Below, one piece after another: positions 45,959-54,389 of a stretch of DNA of 64,000 nt. Positions within the stretch are counted from its first letter, which is position 1. Each line of letters begins with the position of its first letter. The position numbers and the translations under genes are program-made. Under the pieces are notes generated by a model. That model searched no databases, was not told the DNA's origin, and saw only the letters and a list, made by a program, of their open reading frames with translations. Source of the DNA: Alphaproteobacteria bacterium (GTDB lineage Bacteria; Pseudomonadota; Alphaproteobacteria; UBA9219); assembly GCA_028866275.1 (NCBI GenBank), contig JAGWIK010000001.1, forward strand, positions 1-64,000, read 5' to 3'.

Positions 45959-47977
45959 ATGTTGCCGTTCATGTTGCAGGGTATAGGCGCGTTGCTGGTT
46001 CTGGCCGTTGCGGCTGCGGCGTCCGGACGCAAAGGTTCCGGTTTCGTCTATCCCCTCGCCTTGTTGGCCTGTCTCGCCCTGCTGGGCGCGGATGCGATGT
46101 CGTTGGTCGGCGTTATGCCGGCGGAAAAATGCGCGCTTCCTTTCGGCCTTCCCCATGTCGGCGTGCATCTGCGGCTTGACCTGTTATCGGCCGCGTTCGG
46201 CGTCGTCGTCAATCTGGGTGGCGCGCTGGCCAGCCTGTACGGCATCGGATACGGGCGCGGCGAACGCGAACCGATGCGCGTGCTGCCGTTCTTTCCGGCC
46301 TTCATCGCGGGTATGAATCTGGTGCTGCTGGCCGACGACGCCTTTACCTTTCTGGTGGCGTGGGAATTTATGTCGCTGACGTCGTGGGCGATGGTGGTGT
46401 CGAACCACCGCGAAGCCGCCAACCGCGCCGCCGCCTATATCTATTTGCTTATGGCCAATGCCGGCACGGCGGCCTTGTTGTTTGCGTTCGGCGTTCTGGC
46501 GGGCGCGGGCGGCGATTACGGCTTCGACGCCATCCGTGCGGCGGCGCATCCAGGGTGGGTCGTCGGCGTCGCGGTGGCGATGGTATTGATCGGCGCAGGG
46601 TCGAAGGCGGGCGTCATGCCGCTGCATGTCTGGCTGCCGCAGGCGCACCCCGCCGCGCCCAGCCATGTGTCTGGTTTGATGAGCGGCGTGATGACCAAAG
46701 TGGCGATTTATGCCTTGATCCGCGTCATTTTCGACTTGTGCGGCAGCGGCGCGCATGCCGTGGCGTGGGGCTGGTCGGTTCCGATGCTGGTGCTGGGCGG
46801 TGTGACGGCGGCTTTTGGCATCCTGTATGCGTTGATGCAGCGCGACATTAAAAAATTGCTGGCCTATTCGACGGTGGAAAATATCGGATTCATCCTCGCC
46901 GCGCTGGGACTGGCCTTGGCTTTTCGCGCCAGCGCAATGCCCGTGGCGGCCGCGGTGGCGATGACGGCGGCATTGTTGCATGTCTTCAACCACTCTTTAT
47001 TCAAGAATTTGCTGTTCATGGGGGCGGGCGCGGTCGATCATGCTATGGGTACGCGCGACATCGAAAAAATGGGCGGGCTTATTCACCGCATGCCCGCGAC
47101 CGCGGTGATGGTTCTGGTCGCCTGCGCCGCCGCTGCGGCCTTGCCGCCGCTCAACGGCTTTGTGTCGGAATGGATGATTTTCCAATCCGTGCTGGCCAGC
47201 CCCGCGCTGCCGCAATCGATCATGCATTTCCTTGTACCGGCGGTGGGTATTCTGCTGGTGCTGGCGGCGGCTTTGGCGGCGTCGGGTTTCGTGCGCTTCT
47301 TCGGCATTGCCTTTCTGGGGCGCGCGCGCAGCGCCGAAGCCGGCCACGCTCACGAAGCCGATGGTTTTTCGCGCGCCGCGATGGGCGGTCTGGCGGTTCT
47401 GTGCGTCGTCGCCGGACTTGTGGCCGCGCCGTTGGCAACTGTTCTGGCTCCCTTGGTGCAGACCTTGACGGGGGGCGCGTTGCCCGATCAACAAACCGGC
47501 CCGGCCTTGTTGTCGCTGACGCCGTTCGACGCCGCGCGTAGTTCCTATAACGCGCCCTTGCTGCTGTTCTTTATCCTGTCGTCGGGATCGCTGACGGCAT
47601 GGATCATTCATATGTTCGCGTCGCGCCGCACCCGCCCTGCGCCCATCTGGGATTGCGGTTTTCCCTATGCCAACCCGATCGCGCAATATACGGCGTCGAG
47701 CTTCGCCCAGCCGATCCGCCGCATTTTCGGTTCCGTGCTGTTCCGCGCGCGCGAAGATATTGATATGCCGGCGCCGGACGAGATGCGCGCCGCGTCGATC
47801 AAGGTTCCCATGGTCGACCTGTTATGGAACCGGCTGTATGTGCCGGTGACCAAAGCCGTGTGGATTGTGGCCGACAAAGTCAATGCCGTGCAGGGCTTTT
47901 CGATCCGCCGCTATCTGGTTCTGATGTTCGCGGCGTTGATTATCCTTCTGGTCGTGGTGGCGTTATGGCATTCCTGA
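45959..47977 (+). CDS. hyfB: Hydrogenase-4-type membrane subunit B (NuoL-like, HyfB)
   Basis: Large polytopic antiporter-like subunit (672 residues, about 16 hydrophobic segments) related to HyfB/HycC and NuoL. Seen: the TM5-type glutamate in FLVAWEFMSLTSWAMV, the proton-channel lysine in IGAGSKAGVMPLHVWLPQAHPAAPSHVSGLMSGVMTKVAIYALIR, DIKKLLAYSTVENIGFI and FNHSLFKNLLFMGAG. It should carry ions across the membrane when the peripheral arm is reduced. The C-terminal part (WDCGFPYANPIAQYTASSFAQPIRRIFG) is specific for HyfB-type subunits. First gene of a six-gene operon; its stop overlaps the next gene by 13 nt. Confidence 0.88.
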   Translation: MLPFMLQGIGALLVLAVAAAASGRKGSGFVYPLALLACLALLGADAMSLVGVMPAEKCALPFGLPHVGVHLRLDLLSAAFGVVVNLGGALASLYGIGYGRGEREPMRVLPFFPAFIAGMNLVLLADDAFTFLVAWEFMSLTSWAMVVSNHREAANRAAAYIYLLMANAGTAALLFAFGVLAGAGGDYGFDAIRAAAHPGWVVGVAVAMVLIGAGSKAGVMPLHVWLPQAHPAAPSHVSGLMSGVMTKVAIYALIRVIFDLCGSGAHAVAWGWSVPMLVLGGVTAAFGILYALMQRDIKKLLAYSTVENIGFILAALGLALAFRASAMPVAAAVAMTAALLHVFNHSLFKNLLFMGAGAVDHAMGTRDIEKMGGLIHRMPATAVMVLVACAAAAALPPLNGFVSEWMIFQSVLASPALPQSIMHFLVPAVGILLVLAAALAASGFVRFFGIAFLGRARSAEAGHAHEADGFSRAAMGGLAVLCVVAGLVAAPLATVLAPLVQTLTGGALPDQQTGPALLSLTPFDAARSSYNAPLLLFFILSSGSLTAWIIHMFASRRTRPAPIWDCGFPYANPIAQYTASSFAQPIRRIFGSVLFRAREDIDMPAPDEMRAASIKVPMVDLLWNRLYVPVTKAVWIVADKVNAVQGFSIRRYLVLMFAALIILLVVVALWHS

Positions 47978-48930
47978 ACTCCAACCTTGTCGCGCAACTG
48001 GCGCAGATGTTTCTGGTCGTCCTTGTCGCGCCGTTGGTCACCGGCGTCGTGCGCAAGGTCAAGGCGCGGTTGTTGCGCCGCCGCGGCGCGTCGGTGCTGC
48101 AACCCTATTACGATTTGTGGAAATTGATGCGCAAGGAAACGGTGCCCGCGCCCAACGCGTCGTGGCTTTATCACGCCGCGCCCTATGCCCTGTTCGCGCT
48201 GACATGGGTGGCGGCGGCCTTGGTGCCGACTTTCGCCACGGGGCTGGGTTTCAACTGGGCGGCGGATCTGATCGTCATCGTCGGTTTGCTGGCGGCGGCG
48301 CGTTTCGCGCTGGCGCTGGCGGGCATGGATATCGGAACCGGCTTCGGCGGTCTGGGCGCGTCGCGCGAAATGATGATTTCCAGCTTCGCCGAACCGGCCA
48401 TGCTGATGGTGATGTTCGCGCTGGCGCTGGAAGCGGGCACGACGCAGTTGTCGTCGATTGCCGGATATCTGATTGCGCATCCGGCGGCGTTGCACATTTC
48501 ACTGGCGCTGGCTCTGGTGTCCTACATCATCGTGCTGCTGGCTGAAAATGCGCGCATTCCCGTTGACAACCCGTCAACGCATCTGGAACTGACGATGGTT
48601 CACGAAGCGATGGTTCTGGAATATTCGGGCCGCCATCTGGCGATGATCGAAGCGGCGGCGTTTTTAAAGCTTGTGCTTTACATGTCGATTTTCTCCTGCC
48701 TGTTCGTGCCGTTCGGTATGGTGACGTCCGACCGCACCGTGGCGACAATGGCGGCGGGGGCGGCATTGTATGTCGGTAAATTACTGTTGGGCGCGGCGGC
48801 GTTGGCGGTTGGCGAAACCAGCGTGGCTAAAATGCGCGTCTTCCGCGTCGGCGAATTTCTGGGCGTCGGTCTGGTGCTGGGGCTGTTGGCGCTGTTGCTG
48901 CATTTCGTCGCGGCGGCGGGGGTGAATTGA
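47965..48930 (+). CDS. hyfC: Hydrogenase-4-type membrane subunit C (NuoH-like, HyfC)
   Basis: NuoH/HycD-like subunit that couples the peripheral arm to the membrane arm at the quinone-pocket position. The 321 residues have about eight helices and the hallmark loops RRRGASVLQPYYDLWKLMRKE, MDIGTGFGGLGASREMMISSFAEPAML and ENARIPVDNPSTHLELTMVHEAMVLEYSG. The ATG at 47965 lies within the end of hyfB; the track start upstream reads hyfB in another frame. Intact conserved acidic and arginine residues suggest a functional energy-coupling subunit. Confidence 0.88.
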   Translation: MAFLNSNLVAQLAQMFLVVLVAPLVTGVVRKVKARLLRRRGASVLQPYYDLWKLMRKETVPAPNASWLYHAAPYALFALTWVAAALVPTFATGLGFNWAADLIVIVGLLAAARFALALAGMDIGTGFGGLGASREMMISSFAEPAMLMVMFALALEAGTTQLSSIAGYLIAHPAALHISLALALVSYIIVLLAENARIPVDNPSTHLELTMVHEAMVLEYSGRHLAMIEAAAFLKLVLYMSIFSCLFVPFGMVTSDRTVATMAAGAALYVGKLLLGAAALAVGETSVAKMRVFRVGEFLGVGLVLGLLALLLHFVAAAGVN

Positions 48931-48931
48931 C

Positions 48932-49600
48932 ATGAATACGCTTGGGTTCGATATTTCGCATTTCCTTGCCGGCGGCATGGTTGTCATCAGTTTTATGCTT
49001 TTGTATCAGCGCCGGTTGTCGAGCCTGCTCGACATCTTCGCTATTCAGGCGGCCGTGCTGGCCTTCGCCGTGGCCTGGCAGGCGCATATCCAGAACGCGC
49101 CGCATCTCTATATCACCGCTTTTATCGCGCTGACGGTCAAGGCGGGCGTTATTCCCGCCGCATTGCGCCGCATCACGCGCAAGCTGAAGATCCACCACGA
49201 AATCGACGAAGTCGTCGGCATGGGGCGGTTGCTGTTGTCGGGCGTCGCGCTGGTCGCGCTGGCCATTCTGGTCATGACGCCGGTGACAATGGATGCCTCG
49301 GCCTTCACGCGCGAAGATCTGGCCTTCGCTTTGTCGGTCATGCTGCTGGGCTTTTTGATGATGATCAGCCGCCACAACGCGGTCAGCCAGATCGTCGGAT
49401 TCATGTCGATGGAAAACGGGCTGGTGCTGGCCGCAACCGGGGCCAGCGGCATGCCGTTGGTGGTCGAAATCAGCGTCGCTTTTTCCATCCTGATCGCCTT
49501 GTTCGTGTTCGGCACATTCATTTTCCGCATTCGCGAACGTTTCGATACGGTCGATGTCAACGCGCTTGACCGTTTCCGGGGAGAAAGAAACAATGGTTGA
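48932..49600 (+). CDS. hyfE: Hydrogenase-4-type membrane subunit E (NuoK-like, HyfE)
   Basis: 222-residue membrane protein like HyfE, whose C-terminal half corresponds to NuoK. It shows LLYQRRLSSLLDIFAIQAAVLAFAVAWQAH, FIALTVKAGVIPAALRRI and SQIVGFMSMENGLVLAATGASGMPLVVEISVAFSILIALFVFG, including the buried glutamates expected in NuoK-type proton channels. It begins 1 nt after hyfC, and its stop overlaps the start of hyfF by 8 nt. Confidence 0.87.
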   Translation: MNTLGFDISHFLAGGMVVISFMLLYQRRLSSLLDIFAIQAAVLAFAVAWQAHIQNAPHLYITAFIALTVKAGVIPAALRRITRKLKIHHEIDEVVGMGRLLLSGVALVALAILVMTPVTMDASAFTREDLAFALSVMLLGFLMMISRHNAVSQIVGFMSMENGLVLAATGASGMPLVVEISVAFSILIALFVFGTFIFRIRERFDTVDVNALDRFRGERNNG

Positions 49601-51044
49601 ATTAAGCACGGTTTCCAGCGCGGTCTATACCGTCGCCATTCCGGCTGTTGCCGCCTTGCTTTTGGCCGTCATGCGCGGCTATCGCACGTCGGCGTGGCTG
49701 AACGTTCTGGCGTCGTTCCTGACGTTTGTGGCCGGGGTTGCTTTATTCTGGACGCCGCGCCCGCTCAACGACATTTTCATCGTCGACGATTTTAATATCT
49801 ATCTTCTCGTTCTCAATACCTTTGTCGGCTTTACCACCAGCCTGTTCAGCGCCAGCTATATCCGCCACGAACTGGAAGACAAACGCCTGACGCCGCGCAT
49901 GCTGCGTTTCTACCATTCGATGTTTCAGGTCATGATGGGGGCGATGAATCTGTCGCTCATCGCCAACAATATGGGCCTGATGTGGGTCGGGCTGGAAGTC
50001 GCCACTTTGGTCACCGTGTTGATGGTCGGCATTTACCGCACCGAAGCGGCGATCGAAGCGGCGTGGAAATATTTCATCCTCGCCAGCGTCGGCATCAGCC
50101 TGGCGTTCTTCGGCACGATTCTGATTTATCTCGCGGCCCAGAAAGTATTGGGCGAAGGCCTGCCGTCGATGGCGTGGAGCCGTCTGGTCGCCGCCGCGCC
50201 GTCGCTCGACGCGCCGCTGCTCAGCCTCGCTTTCATTTTCTGCCTTGTCGGGTACGGCACCAAGGTCGGGCTTGCGCCTTTGCATGCGTGGTTGCCCGAC
50301 GCCCATGCCGAAGGGCCGACGCCGGTTTCTGCGGTGCTGTCGGGGTTGTTGCTCAATGTCGCTTTGTACGCCTTGCTGCGCGTCAAAATCGTGCTGTCGG
50401 CCAGCACCGCGCCCTTGCATCCGGGGCCGATTTTGATGGTCATGGGATTGTCTTCGCTGTTGTTCGCGGCGTTCATGTTGTACCGGCGGCGCGACATCAA
50501 ACGCTTTTTCGCCTATTCCTCGATCGAGCATATGGGCATCATTACCTTTGCGTTCGGCATGGGCGGGCCGCTGGCCAATCTGGCGGGGTTGTTGCATATG
50601 ACGATGCACAGCCTGACAAAATCCGGCATTTTCTTTGCCGTCGGCCATATCGCGCAAACCAAAGGCACGCAGAAATTCGCAGGCATTCGCGGCCTGAGCG
50701 TCAGCAACCCGATGCTGGCCTGGGGGCTTGCGCTTGGCGTGTTGGCCATTTCCGGCCTGCCACCCTTTGGCGTGTTCATGAGCGAATTCCTGCTGGTCAC
50801 CACGACCTTCGCGCGCGAACCCGCGCTGGCCGTTTTGCTGGTGCTGGGGCTGGTGGTCGCGTTCGGCGCGATGCTGATGCGGCTTCAGGATGTGTTGTTC
50901 GGCGAACCGACGCCGGAAAACCACAAAACCTATGCGTCGCCTTTGCCGTTTCTGGCGCATTTCGCGCTGGTGCTGACGGCGGGCATTTTTCTGCCTGAAC
51001 CGCTTTTGCGCTGGTTCGGGCAGGTTTCAGCCTTGCTGAAATAA
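49593..51044 (+). CDS. hyfF: Hydrogenase-4-type membrane subunit F (NuoN/NuoL-like, HyfF)
   Basis: Second antiporter-like subunit (483 residues, ~14 TM). Key features are MWVGLEVATLVTVLMVGIYRTEAAIEAAWKYFILASVG with the TM5 glutamate, GYGTKVGLAPLHAWLPDAHAEGPTPVSAVLSGLLLNVALYALLR with the channel lysine and histidine, and DIKRFFAYSSIEHMGIITFAFG. The ATG at 49593 has GGGAGAAAG upstream; the track start 13 codons earlier lies in hyfE. A third antiporter-like subunit (HyfD), found in full Hyf operons, is missing here. Confidence 0.88.
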   Translation: MVELSTVSSAVYTVAIPAVAALLLAVMRGYRTSAWLNVLASFLTFVAGVALFWTPRPLNDIFIVDDFNIYLLVLNTFVGFTTSLFSASYIRHELEDKRLTPRMLRFYHSMFQVMMGAMNLSLIANNMGLMWVGLEVATLVTVLMVGIYRTEAAIEAAWKYFILASVGISLAFFGTILIYLAAQKVLGEGLPSMAWSRLVAAAPSLDAPLLSLAFIFCLVGYGTKVGLAPLHAWLPDAHAEGPTPVSAVLSGLLLNVALYALLRVKIVLSASTAPLHPGPILMVMGLSSLLFAAFMLYRRRDIKRFFAYSSIEHMGIITFAFGMGGPLANLAGLLHMTMHSLTKSGIFFAVGHIAQTKGTQKFAGIRGLSVSNPMLAWGLALGVLAISGLPPFGVFMSEFLLVTTTFAREPALAVLLVLGLVVAFGAMLMRLQDVLFGEPTPENHKTYASPLPFLAHFALVLTAGIFLPEPLLRWFGQVSALLK

Positions 51045-51054
51045 GGGGGCTTTC

Positions 51055-52581
51055 ATGTTTTTTTCCACCCAACCCGTTTCGACCAAGCCGTGGCCGCGCT
51101 ATATCGTCGATGCCGCGACATGGAACAAATGCGCCGACGCTTTTGCGGCGGGTACGCACAGCCTGTTCGGTCTGTGGGCCGACAGCCATCTGGACAATCC
51201 GGCGGCGGGTGCTGAAATCCATATGGCCATTTATGAAAACGCCACGCACAAACTGGCCGTGGCGACATTGCCCGCGCCGGATGGCGTGTTTCCGTCGGTC
51301 GCGCGCAAACATGCGCCCGCCGCGCGGCTGGAACGCACGATTATGGATATGCACGGGCTGCGCGCCGAGGGCGCCGTCGATACCCGCGCCTGGCTCGACC
51401 ACGGCAAATGGCGACAGGCGCAGCCGCTGGCCGTCCAGCCCGCGCCGCGCGGCGATGTTGCCACCGCCGTGGCCGATTACGCGTTTTTACCGGTCGACGG
51501 CGAAGGGCTGCACGAAGTCCCCGTCGGCCCCATTCACGCCGGCATCATCGAACCCGGCCATTTCCGTTTTTCCGCCAATGGCGAAGCGGTGGTGCGGCTC
51601 GAAGAAAAACTGGGCTATGTCCACAAAGGCATTGAAAAACTGTTTATCGGCGCGGATATCGCGCGCGGCGCCAAACTGGCGGGCCGCATTTCGGGCGACA
51701 GCACGGTGGCCTATGCCTTTGCCTATGCCCGGGCCGTCGAACAGGCGACCGGCACGGTTGCGCCGCCGCGCGCGCTTTATCTGCGCGCCCTGATGGCCGA
51801 ACTGGAACGCATCGCCAACCATTTCGGCGATGTCGGCGCGATCTGCAACGACGCGGCCTTTGCCTTTATGCTGGCGCATACCGGCATTTTGCGCGAAGAA
51901 ACGCTGCAACTGTGCCACGCCCTGTTCGGACACCGTTTGATGATGGATGTCATCGTGCCCGGCGGGGTGACGGCGGATATCGATGCGGCGGGCGCGGATA
52001 AAGTGCGCGCGTGGATGGCCGCGGCCGAAAAACGCTTCGATAAATTGATGCGCATATACGACGATGCCGCGTCGCTGAAGGACCGCACGAACAACACCGG
52101 TCATGTATCGCGCAAACTGGTCGACCGTTTCGGCGCGGGCGGTTATGTCGGCCGCGCGTCGGGCCGCGCTTTCGACGCGCGCAAAAATCTGCCCTATGCG
52201 CCTTATGACACATTGAATTTCGACATGCCGGTGCTGCATACCGGCGATGTCAATGCGCGGTTGTGGATCCGGCGTATCGAAATCGCGCAAAGCTTCGCGA
52301 TGATCGCGCAACTTCTCGACGCGATGCCTGCGGGCGCTCTTTGCGCGCCTGTCGCCGCGACAACGGCTGGCGAAGGCATCGGCGTGGTCGAAGCGTTTCG
52401 CGGCGATGTGTTGGTGTGGCTGCGCCTCGGCGCCGACGGCAACATCGCGCGTTGCCATCCGCGCGATGCGTCGTGGTTTCAATGGCCGCTGCTCGAAGCG
52501 TCGATCGAAAACAACATCATCGCGGATTTTCCGCTGTGTAATAAATCCTTCAACTGTTCCTATGCGGGGCATGATCTATGA
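51055..52581 (+). CDS. hyfG: Hydrogenase large-subunit homologue lacking NiFe ligands (HyfG/NuoCD-like)
   Basis: 508-residue fusion of a NuoC-like N-terminal domain (~1-125) and a NuoD/HycE-like domain. VGPIHAGIIEPGHFRF and LEEKLGYVHKGIEKL match group 4 hydrogenase large subunits. At the first metal-ligand loop, however, the protein reads GRISGDST (~210-217) where hydrogenases have RVCGICGF, so both cysteines are replaced by serine. At the C-terminus NKSFNCSYAGHDL replaces DPCxxC, leaving only C501. With three of four ligands missing it cannot hold a normal NiFe site. It is probably a structural or quinone-site-type subunit of an Ehr-like complex. hyfI starts within its stop codon. Confidence 0.85.
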   Translation: MFFSTQPVSTKPWPRYIVDAATWNKCADAFAAGTHSLFGLWADSHLDNPAAGAEIHMAIYENATHKLAVATLPAPDGVFPSVARKHAPAARLERTIMDMHGLRAEGAVDTRAWLDHGKWRQAQPLAVQPAPRGDVATAVADYAFLPVDGEGLHEVPVGPIHAGIIEPGHFRFSANGEAVVRLEEKLGYVHKGIEKLFIGADIARGAKLAGRISGDSTVAYAFAYARAVEQATGTVAPPRALYLRALMAELERIANHFGDVGAICNDAAFAFMLAHTGILREETLQLCHALFGHRLMMDVIVPGGVTADIDAAGADKVRAWMAAAEKRFDKLMRIYDDAASLKDRTNNTGHVSRKLVDRFGAGGYVGRASGRAFDARKNLPYAPYDTLNFDMPVLHTGDVNARLWIRRIEIAQSFAMIAQLLDAMPAGALCAPVAATTAGEGIGVVEAFRGDVLVWLRLGADGNIARCHPRDASWFQWPLLEASIENNIIADFPLCNKSFNCSYAGHDL

Positions 52582-53096
52582 AAGACATGATGCTCAAATC
52601 GCTGGTGACGCCCGCCGTCACCATTCCCGCCCCCAAACCCGACGACGCGGCTTTGGCCGAGCTGGCGCGCGCCGTCAACGAACGGTCGCGGCAATTACTG
52701 GGCCATTCGCTGGCCATTCGCGAAGTCGATGCCGGGTCGTGCAACGGGTGCGAATTGGAAATTCACGCCATTAACAACGCCATTTACGATGTCGAACGTT
52801 TCGGCATTAAATTCACGGCGTCACCCAAACATGCCGATGTTTTGCTGGTGACGGGGCCGGTCACCGAAAATATGAAATTCGCGCTGCAACGTGCCTATGA
52901 CGTCACGCCCGACCCCAAATGGGTCGTGGCCGTCGGCGATTGCGCCTGTACCGGCGGTGTGTTCGCGGGTTCCTACGCCTGCGCCGGCAGCGTCAAAGAC
53001 ATCGTGCCGGTCGATCTGCATATCAAAGGCTGCCCGCCGACGCCTCTCGACCTGTTGCGCGGGTTGCTGGCTTTGATGGAAACCGTTTCACGCTGA
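52578..53096 (+). CDS. hyfI: Hydrogenase small-subunit/NuoB-like Fe-S protein (HyfI)
   Basis: 172-residue subunit homologous to HyfI/HycG and NuoB, holding the terminal [4Fe-4S] cluster. The ligands are C55 and C58 in AGSCNGCELEIHA, C122 or C124 in VGDCACTGGVF, and C152 in IKGCPPTPLDLL, an intact set. Thus electron transfer to this cluster should still work, although the partner active site in HyfG is lost. It is the last gene of the operon (ATGA overlap with hyfG; convergent 9-nt overlap with the next gene). No HyfA/HyfH ferredoxin subunit and no hyp maturation genes are present. Confidence 0.9.
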   Translation: MKDMMLKSLVTPAVTIPAPKPDDAALAELARAVNERSRQLLGHSLAIREVDAGSCNGCELEIHAINNAIYDVERFGIKFTASPKHADVLLVTGPVTENMKFALQRAYDVTPDPKWVVAVGDCACTGGVFAGSYACAGSVKDIVPVDLHIKGCPPTPLDLLRGLLALMETVSR

Positions 53097-54317
53097 TTTG
53101 CGTTTCCGCCGCCCAGCCCATCGCCGCGCCAGACGCACGATTCTGCGCCGCCGCGGTTTCAACGGCACGATCTGCGCCGTGTCGGCCGGTTGCGCCATGA
53201 TGTGATTCAAGATATCGGGAATTTCAAACACGGCGCGATTGTCCAAACGCGCGACGTTGGCGCGCATCGCATCCAGTCGCCCGTCGGCGATTATCGCGCG
53301 CAGCGTACGCGCGATGGACCGGAAACTGCCCACGGCGACGCCCGTTCCCGTCTGTTCGATCACTGCGACATTGGGGCGTTCCTGGATCATCGTCGCCGCG
53401 TTGCGTTCGACGATGACGGGCAAACCCATATGCCACGCTTCGCTGATGCTGCCGGGGCCGGGCTTGCCGATGAAAAAATCCGCCAGCCGCATATAGGCCG
53501 CGACATCGCGCGTGTACCCGACGGCGTGGCAGGACGGCACGTGCTGCAACGCGGCGCGCAATTCGTCGTTGCGGCCGCACATGACGATGCTTTGAATGTC
53601 GGGCTTTGCTTTCGCCAGTTTTTCGACAATCAATTTGGCGTCTTTCGACCCGTATCCGCCGAACATGATGATCGCCGTCATTTTGTCCCCGGCCAGCCCC
53701 AAATCGCCGCGCGTTATCGTGGCGGTGTTTTGGTAGAAGGACGGCCGCAAAATCATGCCGGACGTTTCAAAAATGCGCTCGGGGCGATACCATCCGGTTT
53801 CGCGGGCCTGCCTGGCCGCCAGCGCCGTGCCGCAAATGATATATTGATCCTGTTCTTCCTGCCAGAAATGCGGCGGCGAATCCGCCATATCGGTCATGAT
53901 CGTGACATAGGGCGTGTGCGGGCAAACCGCGCGCAACGACCGGAACATCACGCGATTGAAATTGGGGATCAGCGACACCACGGCGTCGATATCGCCGCTG
54001 TTTGCCCAGTGTTCGCGCAACACTTCCTCGATGCGCGACGCGCATAATGTGATCAGGCTTTGCATACCGCGCAGGAAAGGCCGCGACCCATAAGTCAGAC
54101 CCATTTTCAACGCGGCATTATAATAATCCTGCGCCGGCTTGCCGGTCAGGATGAACAAAGGATCGGCGGATTTCAAAACTTCCTGCAAATTGACGATCTC
54201 GACGCGCCATCGCGGATGCCGGTCGGCCAAAACCGCGCTCAGCGCTTCCGCCGCGGCGCGATGCCCGCCTCCGGCGTCGAAAAAGATAAGCTGAATATAA
54301 CGTGTCTCGCCCTGCAT
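53088..54317 (-). CDS. GT28-type glycosyltransferase (MGDG synthase/UgtP-like)
   Basis: Probable lipid or polysaccharide glycosyltransferase of the two-domain GT-B, GT28 type. The N-terminal domain has IQLIFFDAGGGHRAAAEALSAVL, the acceptor-side motif of monogalactosyl/processive diacylglycerol synthases. The C-terminal domain has IMFGGYGSKD, IVMCGRND and FIGKPGPGSISEAWHMGLPVIVERN for the nucleotide-sugar. The tail is strongly basic (RRRRIVRLARRWAGRRKRKSA), suggesting peripheral membrane binding. ATG 54317 is chosen because homology begins there; the track uses GTG 54350. It lies upstream of no obvious partner except the ABC exporter genes nearby. Confidence 0.82.
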   Translation of the reverse strand: MQGETRYIQLIFFDAGGGHRAAAEALSAVLADRHPRWRVEIVNLQEVLKSADPLFILTGKPAQDYYNAALKMGLTYGSRPFLRGMQSLITLCASRIEEVLREHWANSGDIDAVVSLIPNFNRVMFRSLRAVCPHTPYVTIMTDMADSPPHFWQEEQDQYIICGTALAARQARETGWYRPERIFETSGMILRPSFYQNTATITRGDLGLAGDKMTAIIMFGGYGSKDAKLIVEKLAKAKPDIQSIVMCGRNDELRAALQHVPSCHAVGYTRDVAAYMRLADFFIGKPGPGSISEAWHMGLPVIVERNAATMIQERPNVAVIEQTGTGVAVGSFRSIARTLRAIIADGRLDAMRANVARLDNRAVFEIPDILNHIMAQPADTAQIVPLKPRRRRIVRLARRWAGRRKRKSA

Positions 54318-54389
54318 GGCGTCTTTATACCTCAAGTTGCGGCAAAACACCTGTGAAAAGGTAAGCCGTCCTGCCGGAGGCTGGTAAGC

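Noticed and set aside
45959-53096. Reading the hyf-like operon as a formate hydrogenlyase
   Set aside because: The NiFe cysteines are replaced, and there is no ferredoxin-type subunit, formate dehydrogenase or maturation gene nearby.
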